Assembly (NCBI GenBank): GCA_905200565.1 | Contig: CAJKKX010000119.1 | Location: forward strand, 1 to 7,016 | Direction of reading: 5' to 3' | DNA length: 7,016 nt | From: an uncultured Lachnospiraceae bacterium | GTDB lineage: Bacteria > Bacillota_A > Clostridia > Lachnospirales > Lachnospiraceae | Part shown: positions 1-5,224 of the stretch, piece by piece | Numbering within the stretch: position 1 is the first letter of the stretch | How the letters are laid out: each line of letters begins with the position of its first letter | Notes under the pieces: generated by a model | Databases searched by the model: none | Told to the model about the DNA's origin: nothing | Seen by the model: only the letters and a program-made list of their open reading frames with translations | Made by a program: the position numbers and the translations under genes

Positions 1-711
1 GGGGCGGACCTGGAAAACCTGCTGAACGAGGCGGCGATCTACGCAGCAAAGAAGAGCCGCGCGTACATTATGCAGGCGGATATCCAGCAGGCGTTTATCA
101 AGGTGGGCATCGGCGCAGAGAAAAAGAGCCGCGTGATCTCTGACGCGGAAAAGCGCATTACGGCATACCATGAGGCGGGGCATGCGATCCTGTTCCATGT
201 GCTTCCGAACGTGGGACCGGTACACACCGTTTCCATCATTCCGACCGGCATGGGAGCCGCAGGCTACACAATGCCGCTGCCGGAGAAAGATGAAATGTTT
301 ATGACAAAGGGCAAGATGCTTGATACGCTGGTGGTAGATCTGGGCGGCCGCGTGGCGGAGGAGCTGATCATCGGCGACATCACCACCGGGGCTTCGCAGG
401 ATATCAAGCAGGCGACGCACCTTGCAAAAGCGATGGTGACGCGTTACGGCATGTCCGACCGCGTGGGGCTGATCGATTACGGCACTGACGAAAACGAAGT
501 CTTTATCGGGCGCGATCTCGCGCAGTCGCGGGGCTTCAGCGAGTCGGTGGCAGCCACGATCGACGAGGAAGTAAAGCGTCTGATCGACGAAGCGCACACA
601 AAGGCAAGGCAGATTATCGAGGAGCACATCGAGGTGCTTCACGCCTGCGCCAAACTGCTCATTGAGAAGGAAAAGATCGGGCAGGAGGAGTTCGAAGCAC
701 TCTTTGCGTAA
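1..711 (+). CDS. ftsH: ATP-dependent zinc metalloprotease FtsH, C-terminal part
   Basis: FtsH is a membrane-anchored AAA+ protease that unfolds and degrades misassembled membrane proteins and short-lived regulators on the cytoplasmic side. Only the last 237 residues are here; the frame is open from base 1, so the transmembrane and most of the AAA+ domain lie outside. It opens with GADLENLLNEAA, the conserved end of the AAA+ lid, followed by the M41 peptidase domain. The zinc site HEAGH is at residues 57-61 of this fragment (bases 169-183), and the third zinc ligand Asp, in TTGASQDIKQAT, is at bases 400-402. The end is intact: the final helix is rich in Glu and Lys and ends EEFEALFA, as is normal for the family. 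Codons are GC-rich (GCG, CGC, CTG), unlike the genes at 1508-5077. No terminator follows directly; the nearest is at 861-890. Identification is secure. Confidence 0.97.
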   Translation, partial: GADLENLLNEAAIYAAKKSRAYIMQADIQQAFIKVGIGAEKKSRVISDAEKRITAYHEAGHAILFHVLPNVGPVHTVSIIPTGMGAAGYTMPLPEKDEMFMTKGKMLDTLVVDLGGRVAEELIIGDITTGASQDIKQATHLAKAMVTRYGMSDRVGLIDYGTDENEVFIGRDLAQSRGFSESVAATIDEEVKRLIDEAHTKARQIIEEHIEVLHACAKLLIEKEKIGQEEFEALFA

Positions 712-762
712 GCGAATGTGCATCTTGCACAAAAATGCACCGAAAAATTTGTGAAGTTTGTG

Positions 763-791
763 TAGACTTATTTGCGGAGTCATGCTATACT
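763..791 (+). promoter_or_regulatory. Sigma-A-type promoter of the candidate small RNA
   Basis: A -35-like TAGACT (763-768, 4 of 6 consensus bases) is separated by exactly 17 bp from TATACT (786-791, 5 of 6). It starts 51 bp after the ftsH stop, and the predicted transcription start near 798 coincides with the first base of a stem-loop. No start codon with a ribosome binding site follows before the terminator at 861-890, so a non-coding transcript is the simplest reading. Confidence 0.55.
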
Positions 792-797
792 ACGTAT

Positions 798-890
798 TGT
801 AAAACCCCCCAATACATTATATAGTTTTTGCAACACCCCATAAGAAGAAATACCTTCTCCAAAAAAGGCAGCCTAACCGCTGTCTTTTTT
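798..890 (+). ncRNA. Candidate small RNA with C-rich unpaired segments
   Basis: About 93 nt lie between the promoter at 763-791 and the end of a strong intrinsic terminator. Three stems can be drawn by eye. TGTAAAAC (798-805) pairs with GTTTTTGCA (824-832) with one bulge and leaves a run of five further C in the loop. AGAAG (843-847) pairs with CTTCT (854-858). The third stem is the terminator. Between the first two lies unpaired CACCCC, and CTTCTCC is partly free. C-rich single-stranded stretches are how several Gram-positive small RNAs (for example RsaE, FsrA and streptococcal csRNAs) contact Shine-Dalgarno sequences; that role here is inference. There is no plausible open reading frame inside, and I do not recognise a named RNA family. 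It could instead be just an untranslated spacer ending in the ftsH terminator. Confidence 0.4.
861..890 (+). terminator. Strong intrinsic terminator
   Basis: AAAAAAGGCAGC (861-872) pairs over 12 bp, with one G-T wobble, with GCTGTCTTTTTT (879-890); the loop is CTAACC. The 3' arm ends in six T. The A-run on the left makes it nearly symmetric, so it could work on both strands. It can end the candidate small RNA as well as read-through from ftsH. Confidence 0.85.
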
Positions 891-910
891 ACGTTGCCAT
901 GCATCCGAAG

Positions 911-931
911 GGAGCTGCCGGCGGCAGATCC
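911..931 (+). repeat. GC-rich inverted repeat, no T-run
   Basis: CTGCC (915-919), a GGC spacer and GGCAG (923-927) form a perfect 5-bp stem. GGA (911-913) and TCC (929-931) extend it past a single G-A mismatch. No T-tract follows, so it is not an intrinsic terminator. It is the only GC-rich structured element in this otherwise AT-rich spacer; its function is unknown. Confidence 0.3.
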
Positions 932-1004
932 TGTAGGTGTATTTTGCAGGGAAAAACATTAAACTTGATAAAAATGCTGCGCTTTTTGGCCCCGGACAGC
1001 GGAA

Positions 1005-1405
1005 ATGCTGGAATTATATCGGAAAAAACGGGGAGGAAATCATAAATACGATACTGCAGGTGAAAATCCGCCTTGTGGTTTGGATTGTGTGATATCCCAT
1101 ACTAAAAAGCTGTATTCTAAAATGGGTATAGATGAAACTTGGAATAGCGTAAAAATCAGGGGGTGTTCGGCTAAAAAATTACCTCTTATTTGGTGTAGAC
1201 GATGCGTTATTCATCGGTTACGGACGAGCTATGACAGAGTGCAGCAGTTTTGCCCGGTTGGGATTTATATGATTATGGAAGTGAAATCCGGACAGGTTTC
1301 TAAGGACGGATGTGGAAGTCTGAAGAGCAGGACCGGATGGGCGAGTTTGAGTTTTATGAAGAGAATTTAAGGATAGCGGTCAGTGAAGATGGATTTCTCT
1401 GCTGA
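1005..1405 (+). pseudogene. Possible decayed coding remnant, family not recognised
   Basis: An uninterrupted 121-codon frame runs 1005-1370, but it has no good ribosome binding site and its translation is unusually rich in Cys, Arg and Lys with no recognisable motif. More protein-like stretches lie in the other two frames. Frame 1 at 1171-1269 reads KNYLLFGVDDALFIGYGR... and stops at 1270. Frame 2 reads WDLYDYGSEIRTGF and stops at 1301; after that stop it resumes as MWKSEEQDRMGEFEFYEEN, continuing LRIAVSEDGFLC to a stop at 1403. A shift between frames 1 and 2 near 1258-1270 would join the first two pieces. This pattern fits a gene broken by a frameshift and stop codons, but I cannot name the family. 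The alternative is non-coding DNA with chance open frames. The rest of the 891-1438 spacer shows nothing else convincing. Confidence 0.3.
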
Positions 1406-1438
1406 ACGTTATTTTTTGTTTCGGATATTTTTTTGAAA

Positions 1439-1447
1439 TGATATAAT
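1439..1447 (+). promoter_or_regulatory. Extended -10 promoter for the WYL operon
   Basis: TGATATAAT is a perfect extended -10 element (TG, one base, TATAAT), which in Gram-positive bacteria can drive transcription with a poor -35; nothing better than TTCGGA (1420-1425, 16-bp spacing) is present. It lies 60 bp before the WYL regulator start. A second extended -10, TGCTATGAT (1478-1486), also lacks a good -35 and may be an alternative start. Confidence 0.55.
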
Positions 1448-1450
1448 AAA

Positions 1451-1470
1451 CATGACATACTGTTGTCGTG
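1451..1470 (+). promoter_or_regulatory. Inverted repeat, candidate operator
   Basis: CATGACA (1451-1457) and TGTCGTG (1464-1470) form a 7-bp inverted repeat with one mismatch around a 6-bp spacer. It sits just after the extended -10 at 1439-1447 and before the second one, exactly where a regulator would block or modulate transcription. Autoregulation by the WYL protein encoded immediately downstream is an inference; no known binding consensus is being matched. Confidence 0.35.
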
Positions 1471-1507
1471 TTGAGTTTGCTATGATATGAACGGAGCGTG
1501 AGAGATT

Positions 1508-2419
1508 ATGAAGATAGACAGGCTGATAGGAATATTGTCGATCTTACTGCAGGAAGAGAAGACAACAGCTCCTGAGCTGGCAGAAAGGTTTGAAGTATCG
1601 CGGAGAACGATAAACCGTGATATTGAAGATCTGTGTAAGGCCGGGATTCCTATAAAGACTGTTCAGGGTGCCGGCGGAGGAATCAGCATTATGGATGGAT
1701 ACTGCATGGACAGGACAATTCTGACATCAAAGGACATGCAGATGATCCTTGCCGGGCTCCGGAGTCTGGATAGCGTGAGCGGAAGCCGATACTACGGACA
1801 GCTGATGGAGAAGCTTCAGACAGGATCGTCGGAATTCATAAGCGGCAGGGATTCCATGCTGATTGATCTGTCTTCCTGGTATAAGGGGTCGCTTGCTCCA
1901 AAGATCGAGGTGATTCAGAGTGCGATAGAGAACAGGCGTCTTTTGGAATTTAGGTATTATGCACCATCCGGAGAAAGCAGCAGAACGATTGAGCCCTATT
2001 ATTTGGTTTTCAAATGGGCGAGCTGGTATGTGTGGGGCTGGTGTGAAGCACGGGAAGATTACAGGCTATTTAAGCTGAACCGCATGGACAGAGTTGCTGA
2101 AACGGAGAAAGATTTTGTCTGTCGGAATGCACCTATGCCGAATCTGTCGAATGAGAAGATATTTCCGGGCGGTATAAAGGTAAAGGCGCTTTTTTCACCG
2201 GATATGAAATGGCGGCTGGTTGAAGAGTTTGGACCGCATTGCTTTACGGAAGCGGATGATGGGAAGCTGCTCTTTACGGCGGATTATACGGATATGGATA
2301 ACCTTGTGACATGGCTTATGACCTTCGGAGCGAAGGCTGAAGTGCTGGAGCCGATCGAGGCGCGGGATATCATCCGCAGGAATGCGGAGCAGACACTAAA
2401 AATATATATGGAGGATTAG
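1508..2419 (+). CDS. WYL-domain transcriptional regulator (YafY-like, HTH_11)
   Basis: A 303-residue DNA-binding regulator of the common three-part layout. An N-terminal winged helix-turn-helix spans residues 4-58, with the recognition region SRRTINRDIEDLCKAGIPI and the wing GAGGGISIMDGY. A linker (66-125) follows, then the WYL domain (about 130-205), with SWYVWGWCE at 172-180 and the ligand-contacting RLFKLNRM at 186-193. A C-terminal WCX extension (about 222-300) ends RDIIRRNAEQTLKIY. WYL domains sense small molecules or nucleic-acid ligands and switch the regulator; the ligand here is unknown. The length is full and the frame intact. The ATG at 1508 follows a modest GGAG at 1493-1496. The gene heads a unit of tightly packed genes that it probably controls, and an inverted repeat at 1451-1470 is a candidate operator. 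Confidence 0.92.
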   Translation: MKIDRLIGILSILLQEEKTTAPELAERFEVSRRTINRDIEDLCKAGIPIKTVQGAGGGISIMDGYCMDRTILTSKDMQMILAGLRSLDSVSGSRYYGQLMEKLQTGSSEFISGRDSMLIDLSSWYKGSLAPKIEVIQSAIENRRLLEFRYYAPSGESSRTIEPYYLVFKWASWYVWGWCEAREDYRLFKLNRMDRVAETEKDFVCRNAPMPNLSNEKIFPGGIKVKALFSPDMKWRLVEEFGPHCFTEADDGKLLFTADYTDMDNLVTWLMTFGAKAEVLEPIEARDIIRRNAEQTLKIYMED

Positions 2420-2423
2420 CATA

Positions 2424-2764
2424 ATGAGATTAGACGGTTTTGGATTATTTGTTGACGATATTGCAAAGATGGAACGCTGTTTCTATTATATGGCAGGAAA
2501 GATTTTGAGAAGATGACAGGCCAAAGATATAAATATATCAATGGTCTGAACGGTCATTTTGAAATAGCATTGTATGTCGATACATTTGGTGAGGTTGATG
2601 AGGCGTATAAAAAAGCTATGGAAAACGGTGCCGCATCGATTCTTCCGCCGGTGCTTGAACCGTGGGGACAGAGAACCTGCTATATCGCGGATCCGGAAGG
2701 AAATCTGATCGAGATCGGTTCGTGGAATAAGCCTTATGAAGAGAAGGATCTGACGGAGGAATAA
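2424..2764 (+). pseudogene. VOC (glyoxalase/bleomycin-resistance fold) protein, broken by internal deletion
   Basis: An ATG at 2424, with GGAGG at 2410-2414, starts MRLDGFGLFVDDIAKM, the typical first strand and helix of a VOC protein, but this frame stops after 30 codons at 2514-2516. The rest of the protein continues in the next frame from about 2465: KDGTLFLLYGRKDFEKMTG, then a complete second module including PWGQRTCYIADPEGN and the metal-site-like NLIEIGSW, to a stop at 2762-2764. The pieces join at AAAGATGGA (2465-2473) with roughly 35-40 expected residues missing, so this is an out-of-frame deletion, not a base error. Translation from the internal ATG at 2513 would give 83 residues lacking the first half-domain, with no good ribosome binding site. 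Intact VOC proteins bind or modify small molecules such as antibiotics or 2-oxoaldehydes. Most likely non-functional, while still carrying the ribosome binding site of the next gene. Confidence 0.85.
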
Positions 2765-2769
2765 TGATC

Positions 2770-3456
2770 ATGGCGTTTGATTATAAGAAAGAATACAAAG
2801 AGTTTTACATGCCGAAGGGCACGCCTTCCATTGTGACTATCCCGAAAATGAATTACATTGCGGTAAGGGGCAGAGGAAATCCTAATGATGAAGATGGCGC
2901 ATACAAGCAGGCTATAGGTTTGTTGTATGCGATTGCTTTTACAATAAAGATGAGCAAAAAGGGTGACCACCAGATTAACGGATATTTTGATTATGTGGTG
3001 CCGCCCTTAGAGGGATTCTGGTGGCAGGATGAGCGGCATCCGGTGGATGCCATGGTGCGAACCGACCGGGCTGGCAGGCAGGATGGAGCAGTCGGCATTG
3101 ATTATGCGCATAAGGATGCTTTTCAGTGGATTTCCGTCATTCGATTGCCGGACTTTGTCACAAAGGAAGATTTCGATTGGGCAGTTAGAGAAGCGACGGC
3201 AGAGAAGAAACAGGATTTTTCAAAGGTTGAGTTTTTTACCTACGATGAAGGACTGTGCGTACAATGCATGCATATCGGGCCGTATGATGATGAGCCTGCC
3301 ACAGTAGAGACGATGCATCATTTTATGGAAGAACAGGGGTATGTTCTTGATATCACCGACCAACGGTTTCATCATGAGATTTATCTGAGTGATGCGCGTA
3401 AGGTTGCACCGGAGAAACGGAAGACTGTGGTAAGACATCCGATAAGGAGGATCTGA
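2770..3456 (+). CDS. GyrI-like small-molecule-binding protein with a local insertion
   Basis: A 228-residue cytoplasmic protein of the GyrI-like superfamily (stand-alone SHS2-fold effector-binding domain, COG4832-type). These proteins bind, and some hydrolyse, hydrophobic or drug-like small molecules; the ligand here is unknown. Family signatures are the N-terminal FDYKKEYKEFY, IPKMNYIAVRGRGNPN (25-40), PPLEGFWWQ (78-86), IRLPDFVTKEDFDWA (124-138), EGLCVQCMHIGPYDDEPATV (160-179) and the C-terminal HHEIYLSDARKVAPEK. Residues 88-105 (ERHPVDAMVRTDRAGRQD) look inserted: a 9-bp direct repeat flanks 45 bp here, and removing the 54 bp restores WWQDGAVGIDYAHK. I chose the ATG at 2770 because GGAGGA (2755-2760) stands 9 bp before it; the ATG at 2764, which overlaps the preceding stop, is only 3 bp away and would add Met-Ile. 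The next gene starts 4 bp after the stop. Confidence 0.88.
   Translation: MAFDYKKEYKEFYMPKGTPSIVTIPKMNYIAVRGRGNPNDEDGAYKQAIGLLYAIAFTIKMSKKGDHQINGYFDYVVPPLEGFWWQDERHPVDAMVRTDRAGRQDGAVGIDYAHKDAFQWISVIRLPDFVTKEDFDWAVREATAEKKQDFSKVEFFTYDEGLCVQCMHIGPYDDEPATVETMHHFMEEQGYVLDITDQRFHHEIYLSDARKVAPEKRKTVVRHPIRRI
3023..3085 (+). repeat. In-frame 54-bp insertion bounded by a 9-bp direct repeat
   Basis: GGCAGGATG occurs at 3023-3031 and again at 3077-3085, exactly 54 bp (18 codons) apart. The 45 bp between the copies contain a perfect palindrome, GGCATCCGGTGGATGCC (3035-3051, 7-bp arms, 3-bp loop). Deleting one repeat copy plus the 45 bp leaves the expected family sequence across the join. This resembles a target-site duplication around a small insert or excision remnant, but no terminal inverted repeats or transposase are visible. 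Confidence 0.6.
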
Positions 3457-3460
3457 ATGT

Positions 3461-4213
3461 ATGGAATATATCAGAGTTACGAAAGAAAATCTGGAAAAGG
3501 AGCATATCTGCTGTGCCATTTCAAACAATAAGGATGTGCAGGTAGTATCAAAGAAGGCCTGGCTTGCAGACAGGTTTGATGAAGGACTTGTATTTCTTAA
3601 GAGCGTTGAACGCGGGAAGTGCTTTATCGAATATATTCCTGCGGAGAATGCGTGGAATCCCATCCATGCTCCGGGGTATATGTATATTGACTGTCTGTGG
3701 GTATCGGGTTCTTTCAAGGGGCATGGATATGCAGGTGATCTGCTTTCAGAATGTATTAAGGACAGTAAGGAGAAGGGCAAGAAGGGGCTTTGTGTACTTG
3801 CGGCTGCAAAGAAGAAGCCGTTTCTGGCAGATCCGAAGTTCTTAAAGTACAAAGGCTTTGAGGTCTGTGATGAGGCCGATAACGGAATCCAATTATGGTA
3901 TCTGCCGTTTGAAAAGGGAGCAGGGACTCCTTCGTTCAAAGAATGTGCAAAGCATCCTCATATAGAGGAAGATGGTTATGTTCTTTACTATACGAATCAG
4001 TGTCCGTTTAATGCGAAGTATGTGCCGGTTTTGGAAGAGGTGGCTGAGAAAGACGGGATATCCTTCAAGGCTGTAAAGATCAGGAGCAGAGAGGATGCTC
4101 AGAATGCACCGACTCCGATCACGACATATTCGCTGTTCTGTGACGGGGAGTATATCACGAATGAGCAGATGAATGATAAGAAGTTCCGAAAGCTTATCGA
4201 TGGGAGGAAATGA
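3461..4213 (+). CDS. yoaP: GNAT N-acetyltransferase fused to a YoaP domain
   Basis: A 250-residue protein matching the layout and length of Bacillus YoaP: a GNAT acyltransferase domain (about 1-155) followed by a YoaP-type domain (about 170-250). In the GNAT part, motif A is LWVSGSFKGHGYAGDLL (79-95), where KGHGYA takes the place of the acetyl-CoA-binding Q/R-x-x-G-x-G/A loop. The C-terminal part has YYTNQCPFNAKYVP (177-190), which looks thioredoxin-like with a single Cys before Pro, and ends with the well-conserved segment TPITTYSLFCDGEYITNEQM. GNAT enzymes transfer acetyl from acetyl-CoA to an amine; the acceptor is unknown. AAGGAGG (3444-3450) lies 10 bp before the ATG at 3461; an out-of-frame ATG at 3457 is ignored. 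The gene sits 4 bp after the GyrI-like gene and 1 bp before the TfoX gene, suggesting coupled translation and a shared role in handling a small molecule. Confidence 0.9.
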   Translation: MEYIRVTKENLEKEHICCAISNNKDVQVVSKKAWLADRFDEGLVFLKSVERGKCFIEYIPAENAWNPIHAPGYMYIDCLWVSGSFKGHGYAGDLLSECIKDSKEKGKKGLCVLAAAKKKPFLADPKFLKYKGFEVCDEADNGIQLWYLPFEKGAGTPSFKECAKHPHIEEDGYVLYYTNQCPFNAKYVPVLEEVAEKDGISFKAVKIRSREDAQNAPTPITTYSLFCDGEYITNEQMNDKKFRKLIDGRK

Positions 4214-4214
4214 T

Positions 4215-4529
4215 ATGGCATCAACAAAAGAGTATCTGGATTTTGTCGTAGAGCAATTATCAGGGTTGGATGAAATCAGCAGTCGGGCAATGATGGGTGA
4301 GTATATACTTTATTATCACGGTCGGGTTTTTGGAGGAGTATACGATGACAGACTTCTGGTAAAGTCCGTCCCGGCGGCGATGAAACTGATGCCGGACGCT
4401 GAAATGGAGCTTCCGTATGAGGGAGCGAAAGAGATGATTCTGGTTGATGATGTGGATGATCGGGAGTTTTTATGCAAACTGGTTGAGAGCATGTGGAAAG
4501 AACTGCCGGATAAGAAAAAGAAGAAATAA
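4215..4529 (+). CDS. TfoX N-terminal-domain protein
   Basis: A 104-residue protein consisting only of the TfoX_N domain, without the C-terminal domain found in the competence regulator TfoX/Sxy of gamma-proteobacteria. Typical features are SSRAMMGEYILYYHGRVFGGVYDDRLLVK (22-50), PYEGAKEMILVDDVDDREFL (67-86) and the basic tail DKKKKK. Stand-alone TfoX_N proteins are common in Firmicutes and their molecular role is not established; a role in competence should not be assumed. The ATG at 4215 is chosen because GGGAGG (4202-4207) precedes it by 7 bp. An in-frame ATG at 4173 would add 14 residues that overlap the end of the acetyltransferase gene and lacks a ribosome binding site. It is the last gene of the WYL-led unit; no clear terminator follows immediately. 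Confidence 0.88.
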   Translation: MASTKEYLDFVVEQLSGLDEISSRAMMGEYILYYHGRVFGGVYDDRLLVKSVPAAMKLMPDAEMELPYEGAKEMILVDDVDDREFLCKLVESMWKELPDKKKKK

Positions 4530-4834
4530 AAAACAGGAAAATGCCGTCAACTCATACCAGAAATGTATGGAGTCAGAACAAAACTTAGAGAGGATAGGGA
4601 AGGAAATAGAGGAGACAGAGAGCAAAGCAGACGAAAAATAAGGTTTTTCATAATGTTGTGGTTTTTTCGTCACAAACCGACATTCTTCTTCGTATATATA
4701 ATCAGAAACGTATAATTGCAGTCACATTTTTCTTAATTTGGAAAATCATTGAAATTATGCCCATATTTGGAAGTAGTTTGCAAATCAAAAGAGATAAAAT
4801 AAACTGTAGTACAAGGTTAGAGGAAAAATGTGGG
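4530..4834. other. AT-rich spacer without a convincing gene
   Basis: About 300 bp separate the TfoX and XRE genes, and part is strikingly AT-rich (16 of 60 bases are G or C in 4741-4800). A Glu/Lys-rich frame ending MESEQNLERIGKEIEETESK... (4568-4641) continues a shadow frame of the TfoX gene; it lacks a ribosome binding site and is probably not a gene. Two perfect TATAAT hexamers (4697-4702 and 4711-4716) have no good -35 partner, so they are only weak promoter candidates for the XRE gene. An open frame upstream of the XRE start (4658-4834) has no homology signal and is treated as leader. Confidence 0.5.
4630..4671. terminator. Weak AT-rich inverted repeat, possible terminator of the WYL operon
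   Basis: GACGAAAAA (4630-4638) pairs with TTTTTTCGTC (4662-4671) around a 23-bp loop. The T-run is inside the 3' arm rather than after it, and the stem holds only three G-C pairs, so termination would be weak at best. It is the only candidate stop signal between the TfoX gene and the XRE gene. Confidence 0.25.
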
Positions 4835-5077
4835 ATGATAAAAGAGGGATTAATTGGGAAGAGAATCAAGGAGCTGTGCTGGAATCTGGATATGTCGTAT
4901 TATTGGCTGGCGTATAAATCAGCGGTGCCGATCACAACTTTGATGCATATTATTGATGGAAGCACGAAAAATCCGGGCGTCTATACGCTCATGAAGATTT
5001 GTGACGGATTTGGGATAACGCTGATCGAGTTTTTTGACACGGATGATTTTCGGGGAATTGAGCATGATTCCGTGTAA
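4835..5077 (+). CDS. Small XRE-family helix-turn-helix protein
   Basis: An 80-residue protein made almost entirely of one Cro/C1-type helix-turn-helix. Residues 7-65 contain GKRIKELCWNLDMSYYWLAY, then VPITTLMHIIDGSTKNPGVY, then TLMKICDGFGITLIEFFD, the usual five-helix order in which helices 2 and 3 contact DNA. There is no partner domain, so it is either a simple repressor or a partner of an unseen protein; no toxin or antitoxin gene adjoins it. The ATG at 4835 is preceded by AGAGGA (4819-4824, 10 bp upstream). The frame is open to 4658, but those 59 residues are hydrophobic and basic without any domain signal and would be an unusual extension for this family. The coding sequence is AT-rich compared with ftsH and rnfC, and it may belong to the acquired segment. 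Its target is unknown. Confidence 0.85.
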   Translation: MIKEGLIGKRIKELCWNLDMSYYWLAYKSAVPITTLMHIIDGSTKNPGVYTLMKICDGFGITLIEFFDTDDFRGIEHDSV

Positions 5078-5116
5078 GCACGGGAATATACTGATTCCAG
5101 ATTGTTTTGCTTTACC

Positions 5117-5145
5117 GTGACAGTCTTTTGTGGTAAATTTATAGG
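5117..5145 (+). promoter_or_regulatory. Promoter for the Gx transporter gene
   Basis: GTGACA (5117-5122, 5 of 6 matches to TTGACA) lies 17 bp from TATAGG (5140-5145, 4 of 6). Transcription would begin near 5152, directly at the foot of the terminator-like hairpin at 5153-5182, leaving a leader of about 73 nt before the ATG at 5225. Confidence 0.45.
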
Positions 5146-5152
5146 GTATCGG

Positions 5153-5182
5153 AAAGCCGTTTCCGCAGGGATTCGGCTTTTT
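5153..5182 (+). terminator. Terminator-like hairpin in the leader of the Gx transporter gene
   Basis: AAAGCCG (5153-5159) pairs perfectly with CGGCTTT (5174-5180), and inside it TCC and GGA can add a second short stem across a symmetric T-T internal loop. Five T (5178-5182) close it. It may simply end transcription from the XRE gene, or it may attenuate the Gx gene, since a promoter candidate lies just before it and the gene starts 43 bp after it. No competing antiterminator stem is obvious by eye. Confidence 0.55.
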
Positions 5183-5224
5183 GCGACAAAAAAAGACAAA
5201 ATGACAGTAAACGGAAGGGATGCA

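Noticed and set aside
718..740. Inverted repeat GTGCAT / ATGCAC just after ftsH as a terminator
   Set aside because: The stem is only 6 bp and is not followed by a proper T-run; the real terminator is at 861-890.
3220..3939. Minus-strand open frame of 239 codons
   Set aside because: It lies opposite the well-supported GyrI-like and GNAT-YoaP genes, has no domain signal and is a shadow of their codon pattern.
4551..4572. Imperfect inverted repeat CTCATAC / GTATGGAG after the TfoX gene
   Set aside because: It has a bulge and no T-run after it, so it is not a supported terminator or operator.
4444..4641. 65-codon plus-strand frame overlapping the end of the TfoX gene
   Set aside because: The first part is a frame shadow, there is no ribosome binding site, and the tail is only a low-complexity Glu/Lys-rich stretch.
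4658..4834. N-terminal extension of the XRE protein
   Set aside because: The 59 upstream residues show no domain, and the ribosome binding site supports the ATG at 4835.
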